A stretch of DNA of 64,000 nt from Ascochyta rabiei. Its lineage: Eukaryota > Ascomycota > Dothideomycetes > Pleosporales > Didymellaceae. The DNA lies in NCBI RefSeq assembly GCF_004011695.2, contig NC_082421.1:558001-622000 (forward strand), in the 5' to 3' direction. Below the pieces are notes generated by a model. The model did no database searches and was not told the origin of the DNA. It saw only the letters and a program-made list of their open reading frames with translations. Positions within the stretch are counted from its first letter, which is position 1. Every line of letters begins with the position of its first letter. The translations under genes were made by a program, and so were the position numbers. Shown here piece after piece: positions 21,461 through 31,503 of the stretch.

Positions 21461-22737
21461 TTATGCGCCTGGACGAGTTGTGTAGGCTTGTAGCTGCATG
21501 AGCAGAATCTCCACTGGCACGTTGTGCTTCGCGCGCTTCATCACCACACACGTCCGGCCTGCGTACTTGCTCTTGGGTCCCTCGATCAGCTCCTTCGCCT
21601 TGTCGGGCCCCAGCAGATCCGTCAGACTGTAGACGGCGACTTTGCGGCGGCGCCAGATGGCTGTCTTGAAGTCGAGCTCGGGGAACTGCAGGCGCGGCTG
21701 CATGTGGGGCACCAGCGGCTGCGCGTACCAGCCCGGGGGGTGGTGGGTGACGTCGGGCGCGGCGTGGGGGTCGAAGCGGGCGCCGAAGTTCTGGCCAAAG
21801 TACGTCGCCCACTTCTCCAGCTCGGCGGTGATGGCTTCGAGGCGGGCCTGGCAGTCGTCGGCGCGCGTGCGTAGACTGCCGAAGACGAGCACCGTGCTGA
21901 CGTCGTCGACGGGCGCCGTGTGGTTGGCGTGCGGACTCGTGACGGGGACCAGGCGGCCGCGAAACGAAAAGTGCCAGCTCAGGCGGTCGACGAGGCGGTT
22001 GCGCAGCAGGTCGAGCAGCAGGGCGGGCATGTCCTCGCGCCAGACGGTCTTGGCAAAGTCGCCGGGGCGGAACTTGTCGATGATGCGCGGGTACAGGGCC
22101 TTCTCCCAGCCCTTCCTGCGCCCCAGCTGGGCGGCGACGAGGTGGCGGGTCAGAAAGCGCAGCGGGGCGCCGAGCTGCTTCTTGACCGTGGTCAGCGAGA
22201 CGGGGAGCAGCCAGGGATCGCCCGTGGTGGGGTGGGGGCGCATGTGCAGGGCGGTGAGCAGCGCTTCGGGGACGAAGGCCTGGGTTGCGCGGCATTCGCG
22301 GACGGGCGAAGCGAGTGCGTGGGCTGCGTCGAGTGTGAGCTGGGGTGGTGGTAGACGTGGAGGGGGAGGAGGAGAAGAAGAAGAAGAAAAGAAAAAGAAA
22401 GAGAAAGAGAAGGAGAAAGAGAGAGAGGCGTACCGAATGCATTCTCCCACAGTCTGCGCTGGAAGGGAGTAAAGTCTGCGGGCCTGGGCTTCTCTTTCTT
22501 CTGCTCGTGGCGCGACCGCTCCTCAAGGACTACGGGGTCGAGCAGCGGTGGAAGGGGCAGCTCTTTCCTCCCGTCCCGTCTGGTGCGGAAGGTGCGGTGC
22601 CCGTGTTGCTGTGTCGGCCCCAGCTCGTCGCCCTTCAGCGGCGGTGTCGGTGTCGCATGGCTCTGGCGCCGGACCGTCGAGAGCGCTCTAGCTTGGCTCG
22701 AACATGATCCCAGGCGTCGGGTCCATTGGCCTGGCAT
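21461..22737 (-). CDS. Predicted mitochondrial protein, unrecognised family
   Basis: I model 388 aa in two exons, 22737-22434 and 22323-21461, with a 110-nt intron rich in C/T and an in-frame GACGCAG acceptor. The start MPGQWTRRLGSCSSQARALSTVRRQS is basic and free of acidic residues, as in a mitochondrial presequence. The exon 1 end DFTPFQRRLWENAF and the exon 2 parts RFLTRHLVAAQLGRRKGWEKALYPR, PHANHTAPVDDVSTVLVFGSL and KYAGRTCVVMKRAKHNVPVE read as a folded soluble domain. I do not recognise it. A respiratory-growth or mitoribosome-associated factor is possible but unproven. It shares a 163-bp divergent promoter with mitochondrial ClpP, consistent with an organellar role. Confidence 0.7.
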
Positions 22738-22900
22738 CAGGAGAGCGAGGCCGATGCGCGAGTGTCGTAGACCGTGTCTGATGGCTCCGACCGTGTGGAC
22801 GCGACCTCGGGAGCTACCGCTAGTCACTTGGCGTCGAGCTATTGAGCTCCACCCCGTCACCGTCCATGCCAGCTTCCCCAGACACACACACGCTCTCGTC
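22738..22900. promoter_or_regulatory. Short bidirectional promoter, mitochondrial protein and ClpP
   Basis: Only 163 bp separate the two divergent start codons, so both 5' leaders and core promoters must overlap here. No TATA box is seen. The region is G/C-rich with C/A-rich sequence before the ClpP ATG. Confidence 0.6.
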
Positions 22901-23738
22901 ATGGCGACCTTGCTACGGAGGACAACACGGCCGAGCGCATCCACGGGGATAGGTAGGAATGGCACACGACCCATGTCCAGCCAGTTCGGCTTCCCAACAC
23001 ACTATGCCCCACAGCAACAACAGCAACAACAGCAACAGCAACAGCAACGGCAACAGCAACGGCAACAATATGCGCCGCGCGCAGCTGCACTTCCCATACC
23101 CTATGTGACCGAGACAGTGGTAGGTGAACCCCCACGGCACGTAGACCCTCGAGCTGACTGTGCAGGGTGGAGGGTGGAAAACCTCGGACATCTTCTCGCG
23201 CCTGCTCCAAGAGCGCATCATCTGCCTCAACGGCGAAGTCGAAGAATCAATGTCCGCCATGATCGTCGCACAGCTCCTCTTCCTCGAAGCAGACAACCCG
23301 GAGAAGCCCATCTCGCTCTACATCAACTCCCCCGGCGGCAGCGTCAGCGCCGGTCTCGCCATCTACGACACAATGAACTACATCCGCAGTCCCGTCAGCA
23401 CAATCTGCATGGGCCAGGCTGCGTCCATGGGCTCGCTCCTGCTGTGCGGAGGGAAAGCTGGGCAGCGCTACATTCTGCCGCATGCACGAGTCATGATCCA
23501 TCAGCCGAGCGGAGGGTATTCTGGAAAGGCGAGCGATATTGCTGATCACGCAAAAGAGATTCTGAGGGTGAGGGAACGGCTGAACAAGATCTACCAGAGC
23601 CACTTGACCAAGAAGAGGAGTCTGGAAGAGATCGAGAAATTCATGGTCGGGGACTACTTCATGGATGCCCAAGAGGCCGTCGACTTTGGCATTGTCGACA
23701 AGATACTCGAGAGGAGAGAAGATGCGGGCAAAGAATAG
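22901..23738 (+). CDS. Mitochondrial ATP-dependent Clp protease proteolytic subunit
   Basis: Serine peptidase subunit that forms tetradecamers with ClpX in the mitochondrial matrix. 263 aa in two exons, 22901-23119 and 23166-23738, with a 46-nt intron in phase 0. The N-terminus [16 protein letters not shown] is a presequence. It is followed by an unusual polyglutamine tract (Q12-R-Q3-R-Q2) before [17 protein letters not shown]. The core has [19 protein letters not shown] and the triad Ser160 (GQAASMGSL), His185 ([11 protein letters not shown]) and Asp236 ([10 protein letters not shown]). Budding yeast lacks ClpP but filamentous fungi keep it. The polyQ lies before the mature enzyme and may be removed on import. 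Confidence 0.96.
23012..23068 (+). repeat. CAG/CAA polyglutamine tract in ClpP
   Basis: Nineteen codons of mixed CAA, CAG and CGG encode twelve Gln, Arg, three Gln, Arg and two Gln between the presequence and the protease domain. Confidence 0.95.
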
Positions 23739-24117
23739 GCGATATGCGCATTGTGGCGCCTACCAGGTAGAAAAGAGCGAGGGGTACTGGCATGTGCGTA
23801 CAGTATCGACCTAAGCAATCTACGAGAGCATGACCAAACAAGATTCGGTTCCGCTGTGAAAGCATCTGTGGTGGCACTTTCTCCTCTGCACTGGCCTTGC
23901 TAGCTCTCATTCACCGTGAGGGTTACGCCGCAGTTGGCCCCGCAGGATCCTGGCTAGCGCGCGGTGCCGCTTAACCCAAAGGTACCTGCCTGCAGCCGGG
24001 CTGCCGCTGGTAGCAAACACCTCGCGACTGCGCCTTCCTTTGCTCGCGATTTCTTCGCGACACTGACCTCGTTGCAAGCTTGGGTAATGCTAGAGCAACG
24101 GTCGCAACACGTCCGTT
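23739..24117. other. Intergenic: ClpP 3' flank and RdRP promoter
   Basis: About 380 bp between two plus-strand genes. No TATA box and no further coding signal. Confidence 0.4.
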
Positions 24118-27100
24118 ATGGATATATTCATACAAGATGTATGTACTGCTCCCTCGCTTGCACAGCTTTGACGCCTCTCGCCCACCGAGAGACGAGAAAG
24201 CCGGCCCAATAAGTATGGTGCTGACTACCTACCTCCCAACCAGGTGCCTGGCGATGTCAACCACGTCCAGTTGCGCATGTTTCTCAAGGATAAGCTGGCC
24301 CAGTTTGACATATTCGCATACGATGTCATTAAGAAGCCCGGTCTTCAATGGGCGCTCTTGACCGTGGCCAGGGAAGAGAATGGTGAAAGGTTCATCAGAC
24401 ATCCCCAAACCCAAGCGATGCTGGTGCTGAAGGGCCGGCGCCTCCAGTGCAGAAAGAGCAACAAGAAAGGCCAGCCAGAGGCTCTCAAGGTCATGTCCCT
24501 CTTGAACAAAGAAGAGGACATGATGAAGAAGCCACTCAAGCCATCGCTGCCTACGTCCCAGCTCTCCCAGCCTCATTTCAAGTTCCTCAGCATGACGACG
24601 GGAGTTTGGAACTACGACCATCTCGGCAAACTGGTCTTTGAACAAAAGTATCTGGACCTTCGCCGTGGTACCATTATTTTCGGCAGGACTGCGCTCGTTA
24701 TCTACTTGGAAAGCCGAGCCAACGCAAACACGGAGGCTGATTCTAATTGCAGAATCGACATTCCGTACGGCGTTTTAGAGCACACCATCCCTTCCATTGA
24801 AGCAGGAGGGCACGGCGCGCTGACCTTGACGCTCAAGTCTCCTCCGAAACTCTATCGAATCGAGGCAAGCGACAGCCTGCATCTATACACTGGTGCAGAA
24901 CCGAGTGTGGCCTCTCTGATGCCAAAATTGTACGCCATGTCTTTGCGTGGCCCAGTGGCCCAGCGAGCTCCCTCATTACATCGACTTTGCGCATTGCAGC
25001 ATCGATACGACAAGAGCGCTGCGCTATGCATGGTGTACAAACTACACTTCTCCAACCTTCAGACCATGCGCTACGCTTGGAACTTTATCAGGGACTTTGC
25101 GGTTCCAGACATGGATCTCTGGCGGACTAAGATATCCCAGAAGAAGACGCAGAGTGTTGAGAAGGACTACCAGGCATTGGAGGCGACTCTCGCTGATGTT
25201 ACATACGCGCACATCAACTTCGCCGTCGCCTACCAATTGATGGCACTCGTGCTCGAGGGTACGGTGTCGCCTGCCAACATGCTAGAGCTAGTGCCGGGGG
25301 TATGTGATCTTGCTCAACGCTACGGCTCAAGCAAAACAGCCGTTGGTGTCAGCAAACTGGCGCAGCAGATTCCCACACCAACACCTCATATCAACGGAAA
25401 CAATTACAGTACCAAAGCGATCATCGACATGATCGAAGCCAACATCAGCGAAGCACAATCGGAGGCCGGCAACTTCTCGGATCCCTCAAAGCATAAGAAG
25501 TATCAGTACCTCGCCTTGACCCACAAGGCTACTGTCACGCCTACTGGTCTCGTTCTCCGAGGTCCTGAGTGGGGGGTACCAAATCGAGTTCTCCGCAAGT
25601 ACGCAAATCACACTGAATGCTTCATGAGAGTGTTCTTTGCTGATGAGGATGGCCTGTCCGTCTTCCACGACCCGCGCTCATCCCAAGAAGACGTCTATGA
25701 ACGATTCCGCAATGTCCTCCGAAATGGCATTACGATTGCTGGACGCACTTTCGAGTTCCTTGGTTTCTCGCACGCATCACTTCGCTACCATGCAGCGTGG
25801 TTCATGGCGCCATTTGAAGAAGATGGCGTACTGATCTGCGCCAGGGATGTCATCCAAGCCCTAGGTGACTTCACCAACATCCATTGCAGTGCCAAATGTG
25901 CGGCGCGTATTGGACAAGCCTTCAGCGATACTATCCACGCTGTACATGTCCCAGACGACGCGTACGTGATCGAGACCAAAGACGATGTTGTCAGGAATGG
26001 CCGCACGTTCTCAGACGGTTGCGGTACGATATCTGAACGTCTTCTGCAGAGAGTATGGCTCTCGTTGCCATCTGACCGCAGGAGCAAACGACCAACAGTC
26101 CTCCAAATTCGTTACCGCGGCGCAAAAGGTGTGGTCTCGCTTGACAATGCTCTGCTTGGGGAACAGCTTCACATCCGTAAGAGTATGACAAAGTACGTTG
26201 CTCGTGAAGGCTGGAGAGACCTCGAGCTTTGCGGTGCGGCATACAGGCCTCTAAACATGTACTTGAACCATCAGTTCATCAAGATTCTCGAAGACCTCAG
26301 CGTCCCTCTACAAAACTTCTTCTCGGTTCAGGATGATGCACTCAAAGCGCTAGAGATGATTGTGCAACATCCACTCAACGCAGCCTCTTTCTTAGGTACG
26401 TACCTCTTCTTGTCAAAGGCATTTCTTGAAGCTAATGCGACGTACAGAACAGGCCCACACCGGTATATTTGCAAAGGTTCCCAGGCTGTTCCAGCTGATG
26501 CACTACATTGGGCTCTCATTCCAAACAGACAGGTTCCTGACAGATGTTGTTGAGATTGCGGCCATGTCGAGCCTGCGAGATCTCAAGTATCGTGCCCGCA
26601 TTCCGATTGAGAAAGGCTGTCTTCTTTATGGTATCATGGATGAGACCAATACATTGCGAGAAGGTGAGGTGTATGTTGCGACACAGTTTCCAGATGGGCA
26701 TGGCGAGTGGAAACATGGTGTCCTCACAGGTGACCGTGTTGTTGTGACTCGAGCGCCCGCACTTCATCCTGGTGACGTACAGCTTGCCAAGGCTGTGGAT
26801 GTGGAACGTGGGAGCCCCCTGAAAGCATTGCGCAACTGCATTGTCTTCTCGCAGAGAGGTGAGCGAGATCTGCCCTCAATGCTCAGCGGGGGTGACTTGG
26901 ATGGTGATCTCTTCCACATCATCTACGACGAAAGGCTCGTACCTAATTACACAGTTCCTCCAGCAGACTATGAGCCGACACAAGCTCGGGACCTTGGCCG
27001 ACCCGTTGAAGTCAATGACATCGTCGACTTTTTCATCGAGTTCATGAAGATGGATCGTCTTGGGGTCATCTCGAACAAACATAAAATTCGAGCAGATCGA

Positions 27101-28226
27101 AAGCCTGACGGAACTATGAACCCTGAATGCACCATGCTTGCAAAGCTTGCGTCTGACGCTGTTGACTTCAGCAAATCCGGCAACCCTGTAAGTGGTGGTC
27201 TATGTCTGTCTCATTCGTTGAATTTACTGACCAAAGCATTTCTTCAGGCCGACATGTCACAGGTGAGTACTTCCTCGAGCATGCTCACAAAGTTCGTCTT
27301 AATGCATTGTGACGCTATAATCACGCAGTGAACTAGGTGTCTACAGTATACTGATTGAAGTGGCAGATACCCCTTGGTGCAGATAGCGTCAGACCAGACT
27401 TCATGGCCCCTGGCCGCAATCTTGTGGTCAACGACCTTGGTGCTGCAGAGCTAGACAAGCTTGAAGACGACGATGTGGATGAACCTGACAGTCTCAGTGT
27501 GCTCGATCCCGAAAAGGCCAAGTGCGTAAATGTACCCCTACACTGGACGATGTGCTGATCTGTGCTACAGAATCAGATACTACAGGAGTCAAAAGGCTCT
27601 CGGACAGTTGTACCGCAGGATCGATGAGAAGCAGTTCTTCACACAGATGCGAGACAACTTCCAGGCGGCCCAGAACACTCAGCAACGTGAAACCCTACTT
27701 CAGAAGCTCGAGCGATACGTCGATCGTGAAGCAATGGCCATCCAGTGGACACATCACCGCATCTTCGCCGAGCAACTGCGAGAAGAGTACGTTTCAACCA
27801 AATCACTCTAGCAAGTCCTTGTCTCTAACACAGCACAGATACGAAGACAACATGGTCGACATCATGTACTCGATGCGCCCACACCGCGGCCAGCCTCTAA
27901 CCGAGCTCGAAGTCTTCTCCGGCAATATCCTCGGCAAGAAGGAACGCGCGTCGACGCGCTACATCCGCGAAGCCAACAAGGAAGTCCAGGAGCGCTTCGA
28001 CCGCGACGTCAGCGACATTGCGAGACGCGTCGCTCGTGGCGATGGAGACTGGGAGGGCCCTGACGACGTCGAAGCCTTGCCGCGCGCCATTGCCTGCTTC
28101 AAAGTCGCGCTGGAGACGGACGGCTGGGAGAACCAGATTGTGCTGAAGAGCTGGAAGTACGTGGCTGCTGCGGTCTGCTTGGAGCAGCTGAATGTGTACA
28201 TGTTGGGCCGTCTGAGGCCGTTGTAA
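24118..28226 (+). CDS. RNA-dependent RNA polymerase, QDE-1/Rdp1/SAD-1 type
   Basis: Cellular RdRP of the RNA-silencing pathway, making double-stranded RNA for Dicer. I model 1,228 aa in seven exons: 24118-24138, 24244-26395, 26448-27187, 27248-27262, 27367-27521, 27571-27786 and 27839-28226. All junctions keep frame. Exon 1 encodes only MDIFIQD, giving an RRM-like start (IQDVPGDVNHVQLRMFLKDKL). Exon 4 is a 15-nt microexon (ADMSQ). The catalytic DxDGD loop is SGGDLDGDLFHI, preceded by LLYGIMDETNTLREGEVYV and followed by IPLGADSVRPDFMAPGRN. Length and motif order fit an active eukaryotic enzyme. It is native and spliced, not viral. The fourth intron (104 nt) has other possible acceptors, so that junction is the least certain. 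Confidence 0.93.
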
Positions 28227-28417
28227 GGAGCTGTTTGGTACGGCACGTAGCGAACCGCCTTTGAGATGCGTGTAGCCGTTGGGTGCTGTTCTACCGACTA
28301 TGAGCGATCGCGTCCACGTCGAAGATGCTTTGAGAAGGATAGCAGTGTTCTAGTCAAACAACACGCCTCGCTTGCGAAGAGCAAGAATTCACTAGTCCAA
28401 CCCCACGACCTCCTATG

Positions 28418-31063
28418 CTACTCCACATCCTCTTCATCCACCTCCTTGCCCTCCGCTTGCCTATCCGGCCGTGCCTCTTGCTTCCTATACAGAGCAGCCA
28501 GCTCACCGGCCTCCGTCGCCTCATCAATTCCCTTGTCGTCGCGCACACGCAAGAACCTCGGAAACCTGGTACTCAGCCCGCGCTCCTCACTCACCAGCCC
28601 AATAGCCGCCGTGTACGTAGGACTGAGCGTCAGATCCGCAAACGCCACCTCCCAGACCTCGGTAGGCTCGAACCAGACAGCCGGCCAACCCGCGCCGCCG
28701 TTGTAGTCGACGTAGTGCGGCTTCCCTTGCAGCGTCGTTGTGCTGTCCGGGTCGTCCGGGTCGTATTTCGCACGGTTCGCTTTGTAGAAGGCGTCGGTGA
28801 AGCCGGACATGCACTTTGTCACGGCTTCGAGCGAGCCCGTCTCGGCGTTGCGGATCGCGAGTAGAATTGGGGACCACCAGGCGGCTTTGCGCCCGGAGCC
28901 ATGGAAGGCGCCGATGGGGATGAGGTCGAGCGTTTCTGAGGTCGAGGAGTAGTCCTTTTTCACCTTGAGCCATGAGTCGAGACGCTTGTCCGGTTCGTAG
29001 GTCGCGAGGAGCGCTTTTCTGCGGCCGGGCTTTTTGGGCTCGTCGGCTTCCGGATCCGGGATGGGTGCTGATTTGCTCTTGCTTTTGGGTTTGGCGGGCT
29101 TCTTTTTCTTCGGCGTTGGGGGAAGGGAGGGTGTGCCGTCTTCGTTTAGCTCGTCGAGGAGATCGGGGTCGGGAAGGTTGTCGAGCACTTTGACCATGAT
29201 GCCTTCGCACTTTAGTTCCAAGGCACTCTTGAAGAAGTCGGATACAACTTCAGTATCGGCAGATGTGGCGTCTAGGCTCTTGACCCAGGTGAAGTTGTGG
29301 GGTATCTCGACGAAAAGACTGCGTAGCATGTCTCTCCGCTCTCGAAATGGGCGGTTGAGAAGCTCCTCTCCGTTGAGGTACATCAGATCGAAGGCGAAAA
29401 GGCAGACGTCGATGGTGACGGATCCGATGATGACATCCTTTCGAGCTCGGTTGGCAAGTGTTTGGAACGTCTTCAGTTCGCCTGATTCGCGGTCTACCGC
29501 CACAACTTCGCCCTCGAGGATGAAGCTGGACACACCCTCGCCTCTGATCTTGGGAACCAGCGCGACTAGGTCCGGATACTTATCTGTCATAACTTCCAGG
29601 TGTCTTGAGAAGATCGTGACCTTTCCCTTCTCATCACAGTGTACCTGTGCTCTCTGGCCGTCGTACTTGTACTCGCAGCTGAAGTCTCGACCTTGTAGCT
29701 TGGTGAGCATTTCGCCCAGATCACGTGTAATACTGCCCAACATAGGCCTCAACGGTATGTGTAATGCCAAACCGCATCGCAGCAACAGCTCGTCACCTAC
29801 GCCTATCTCTAACAACGCCGGTATTATATCGTTGTAGTTCGGTCTCCGGGCGAAGCATGCTTTAACGATCTCTTCGTTCCTACTGTATATCTCAACGAGA
29901 TCTTCCTTTTTCAGTTTGGCAAGATCTTTCGGATTGCGAGTCTCGAATTCGGCATTTGACGGCTTCGATAAGAGGAACGCGCGCGATAGCGCAATCAGCA
30001 TGGTGGTCTTGACTGCACCTATTCTCAGATGCTGCACCAACGTTCTGACGATGTATCGACTCTCTTCTGCACCCCGTGCATCTTGTATCAGTCTCTCGAC
30101 AATCCTTTGCTTGACTTCTACGCTGCCATTTCCCTTGCTGTTGGCAATCTTGACCAGAGAACCGAACACACTCTTGATTGTCAGAGGCTTCGGTTTCCGC
30201 AAAGTAAACGACTGGCGCTTCTTTGCTTCAAATGCCACATCTCCTGCGTCACCGTACTTGTTGTTGAGTGTTCTCAGACCTGCATTGTCCAATCCACAGA
30301 CCTTCTTCAGAGCCTTTGAGATTGCTGAACCGCCGAGGCCAAGTTCGAGGTCAATGTATGGAGGCGATATCGAGTTGGTTGCTAGCCAAACGGCAGGTAA
30401 CAGACTTTTGGGATCGCTTTCGATGATGGTTCGTAAAAGGTTGACGAGAGTGTCTACTATTTTAATACGACTCGTGGTGCTGTTGATTAGGATGAAACAT
30501 CGTGTCAACAGCGCATATGTTGCTCGGCCACCGTCTGCTGTCCAATGCTTTTGGAGGTCTGGTATGTATTTCGATGGGTCGAACTCGAGTGGGCTCTGAT
30601 CGAAGGGTATGTTGGCGGTAATGGTGTCCTCCTCGGTCGCGGTCGACTGTAGCGAGAGAGTGTGTGTTTTCTGTCTCGATGCTGCAGACTCAACAATTGG
30701 TATCGAAACTTCAGTAGAACCCGCTTCTTCTGCCTTCTTCGCATCACCGCCCTTCACCCCAGTCGTTGCTGATGGGCTGGGGTCTCTGTAGAGTTCATCG
30801 GACCTAGACTGCTTGTCCTCTTTCGGGGGTTGCTCTTGAGCTTCTTTGTTCCACTCTTCTTGTAGTTTTCTGGCGTACTCTTCATCCGTAAGATTGGAAG
30901 GGTCTATGACTTGGGGCGGATTGGCTTCAGTTGTGTTCTGTGTCGCATCTGTCGTGGCAGCCGTGGCTTTTGCGGTTTGTTTGGCGAAGAAGAAGTCCAA
31001 CTTGCGCACTGGTTTGCTCGAGCCATCATTCTTCTTGCGGCGCTTTGATGGGCTATCCATCAT
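28418..31063 (-). CDS. LIG1: ATP-dependent DNA ligase I (Cdc9-like)
   Basis: Joins Okazaki fragments and seals repair nicks. Intronless, 881 aa, starting at the ATG at 31063. The N-terminus is basic (SPSKRRKK) with RKLDFFFAKQ, a PCNA-binding-like aromatic motif. Residues 58-74 (LTDEEYARKLQEEWNKE) form a short amphipathic helix like ubiquitin-binding MIU motifs. The DNA-binding domain spans roughly 160-400. The adenylation lysine is Lys466 in EYKYDGQRAQVH. ILEGEVVAVD, FAFDLMYLNGE and a Lys-rich insert (PKKKKPAKPKSKSKS) follow. The C-terminus TRFPRFLRVRDDKGIDEATEAGELAALYRKQ is typical of LIG1. CGCG-containing cell-cycle-type sites lie about 100 bp upstream. Confidence 0.96.
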   Translation of the reverse strand: MMDSPSKRRKKNDGSSKPVRKLDFFFAKQTAKATAATTDATQNTTEANPPQVIDPSNLTDEEYARKLQEEWNKEAQEQPPKEDKQSRSDELYRDPSPSATTGVKGGDAKKAEEAGSTEVSIPIVESAASRQKTHTLSLQSTATEEDTITANIPFDQSPLEFDPSKYIPDLQKHWTADGGRATYALLTRCFILINSTTSRIKIVDTLVNLLRTIIESDPKSLLPAVWLATNSISPPYIDLELGLGGSAISKALKKVCGLDNAGLRTLNNKYGDAGDVAFEAKKRQSFTLRKPKPLTIKSVFGSLVKIANSKGNGSVEVKQRIVERLIQDARGAEESRYIVRTLVQHLRIGAVKTTMLIALSRAFLLSKPSNAEFETRNPKDLAKLKKEDLVEIYSRNEEIVKACFARRPNYNDIIPALLEIGVGDELLLRCGLALHIPLRPMLGSITRDLGEMLTKLQGRDFSCEYKYDGQRAQVHCDEKGKVTIFSRHLEVMTDKYPDLVALVPKIRGEGVSSFILEGEVVAVDRESGELKTFQTLANRARKDVIIGSVTIDVCLFAFDLMYLNGEELLNRPFRERRDMLRSLFVEIPHNFTWVKSLDATSADTEVVSDFFKSALELKCEGIMVKVLDNLPDPDLLDELNEDGTPSLPPTPKKKKPAKPKSKSKSAPIPDPEADEPKKPGRRKALLATYEPDKRLDSWLKVKKDYSSTSETLDLIPIGAFHGSGRKAAWWSPILLAIRNAETGSLEAVTKCMSGFTDAFYKANRAKYDPDDPDSTTTLQGKPHYVDYNGGAGWPAVWFEPTEVWEVAFADLTLSPTYTAAIGLVSEERGLSTRFPRFLRVRDDKGIDEATEAGELAALYRKQEARPDRQAEGKEVDEEDVE

Positions 31064-31131
31064 AGGAATTTCGGTAGAATCGCTGCAGATGCTAGGAAGT
31101 CACTGCTCTCGGTTCGTTCGCGTCATGACGT

Positions 31132-31182
31132 AGCGCAGCGCAGCGCAGCGCACTGACCAAGTCGCGTACGCGCTGTCACGCG
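31132..31182. promoter_or_regulatory. LIG1 upstream GCGCA repeat and CGCG sites
   Basis: Four tandem GCGCA-type pentamers at 31132-31152 are followed by CGCGT (31163-31167), ACGCG (31168-31172) and ACGCG (31178-31182), about 100-120 bp before the LIG1 ATG. These match the inner core of the MBF site ACGCGT but none is a full match. Yeast CDC9 is a classic MBF target. Confidence 0.45.
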
Positions 31183-31503
31183 CCTTCCAATTTAATCTCC
31201 GTTCACGGTCCTCGACTGCACAAAGATGCCAACGCTTATCAAATCGAATCCTGTTCTTTTGCGATCATTGCTGCAGTCTGGGCCTTCCATTTCACGAGAC
31301 TCGACATGTTGAGAGAGCTTCTATCAGCTTATTTCCATTCTTGACGAAACTGCGTGGTGTGCAATTAAGTCTTCACTGACTCCAAATGCCAGTCAAGAAG
31401 ATGTTGAAGATCGGACAGCCTTCACCCTTGTGTATCATCCTGCTGACCTAGGACGATAGTCCCAGGTTCCTTTGACCCTCCATCGTTGTACCGAGCGTTT
31501 GCA

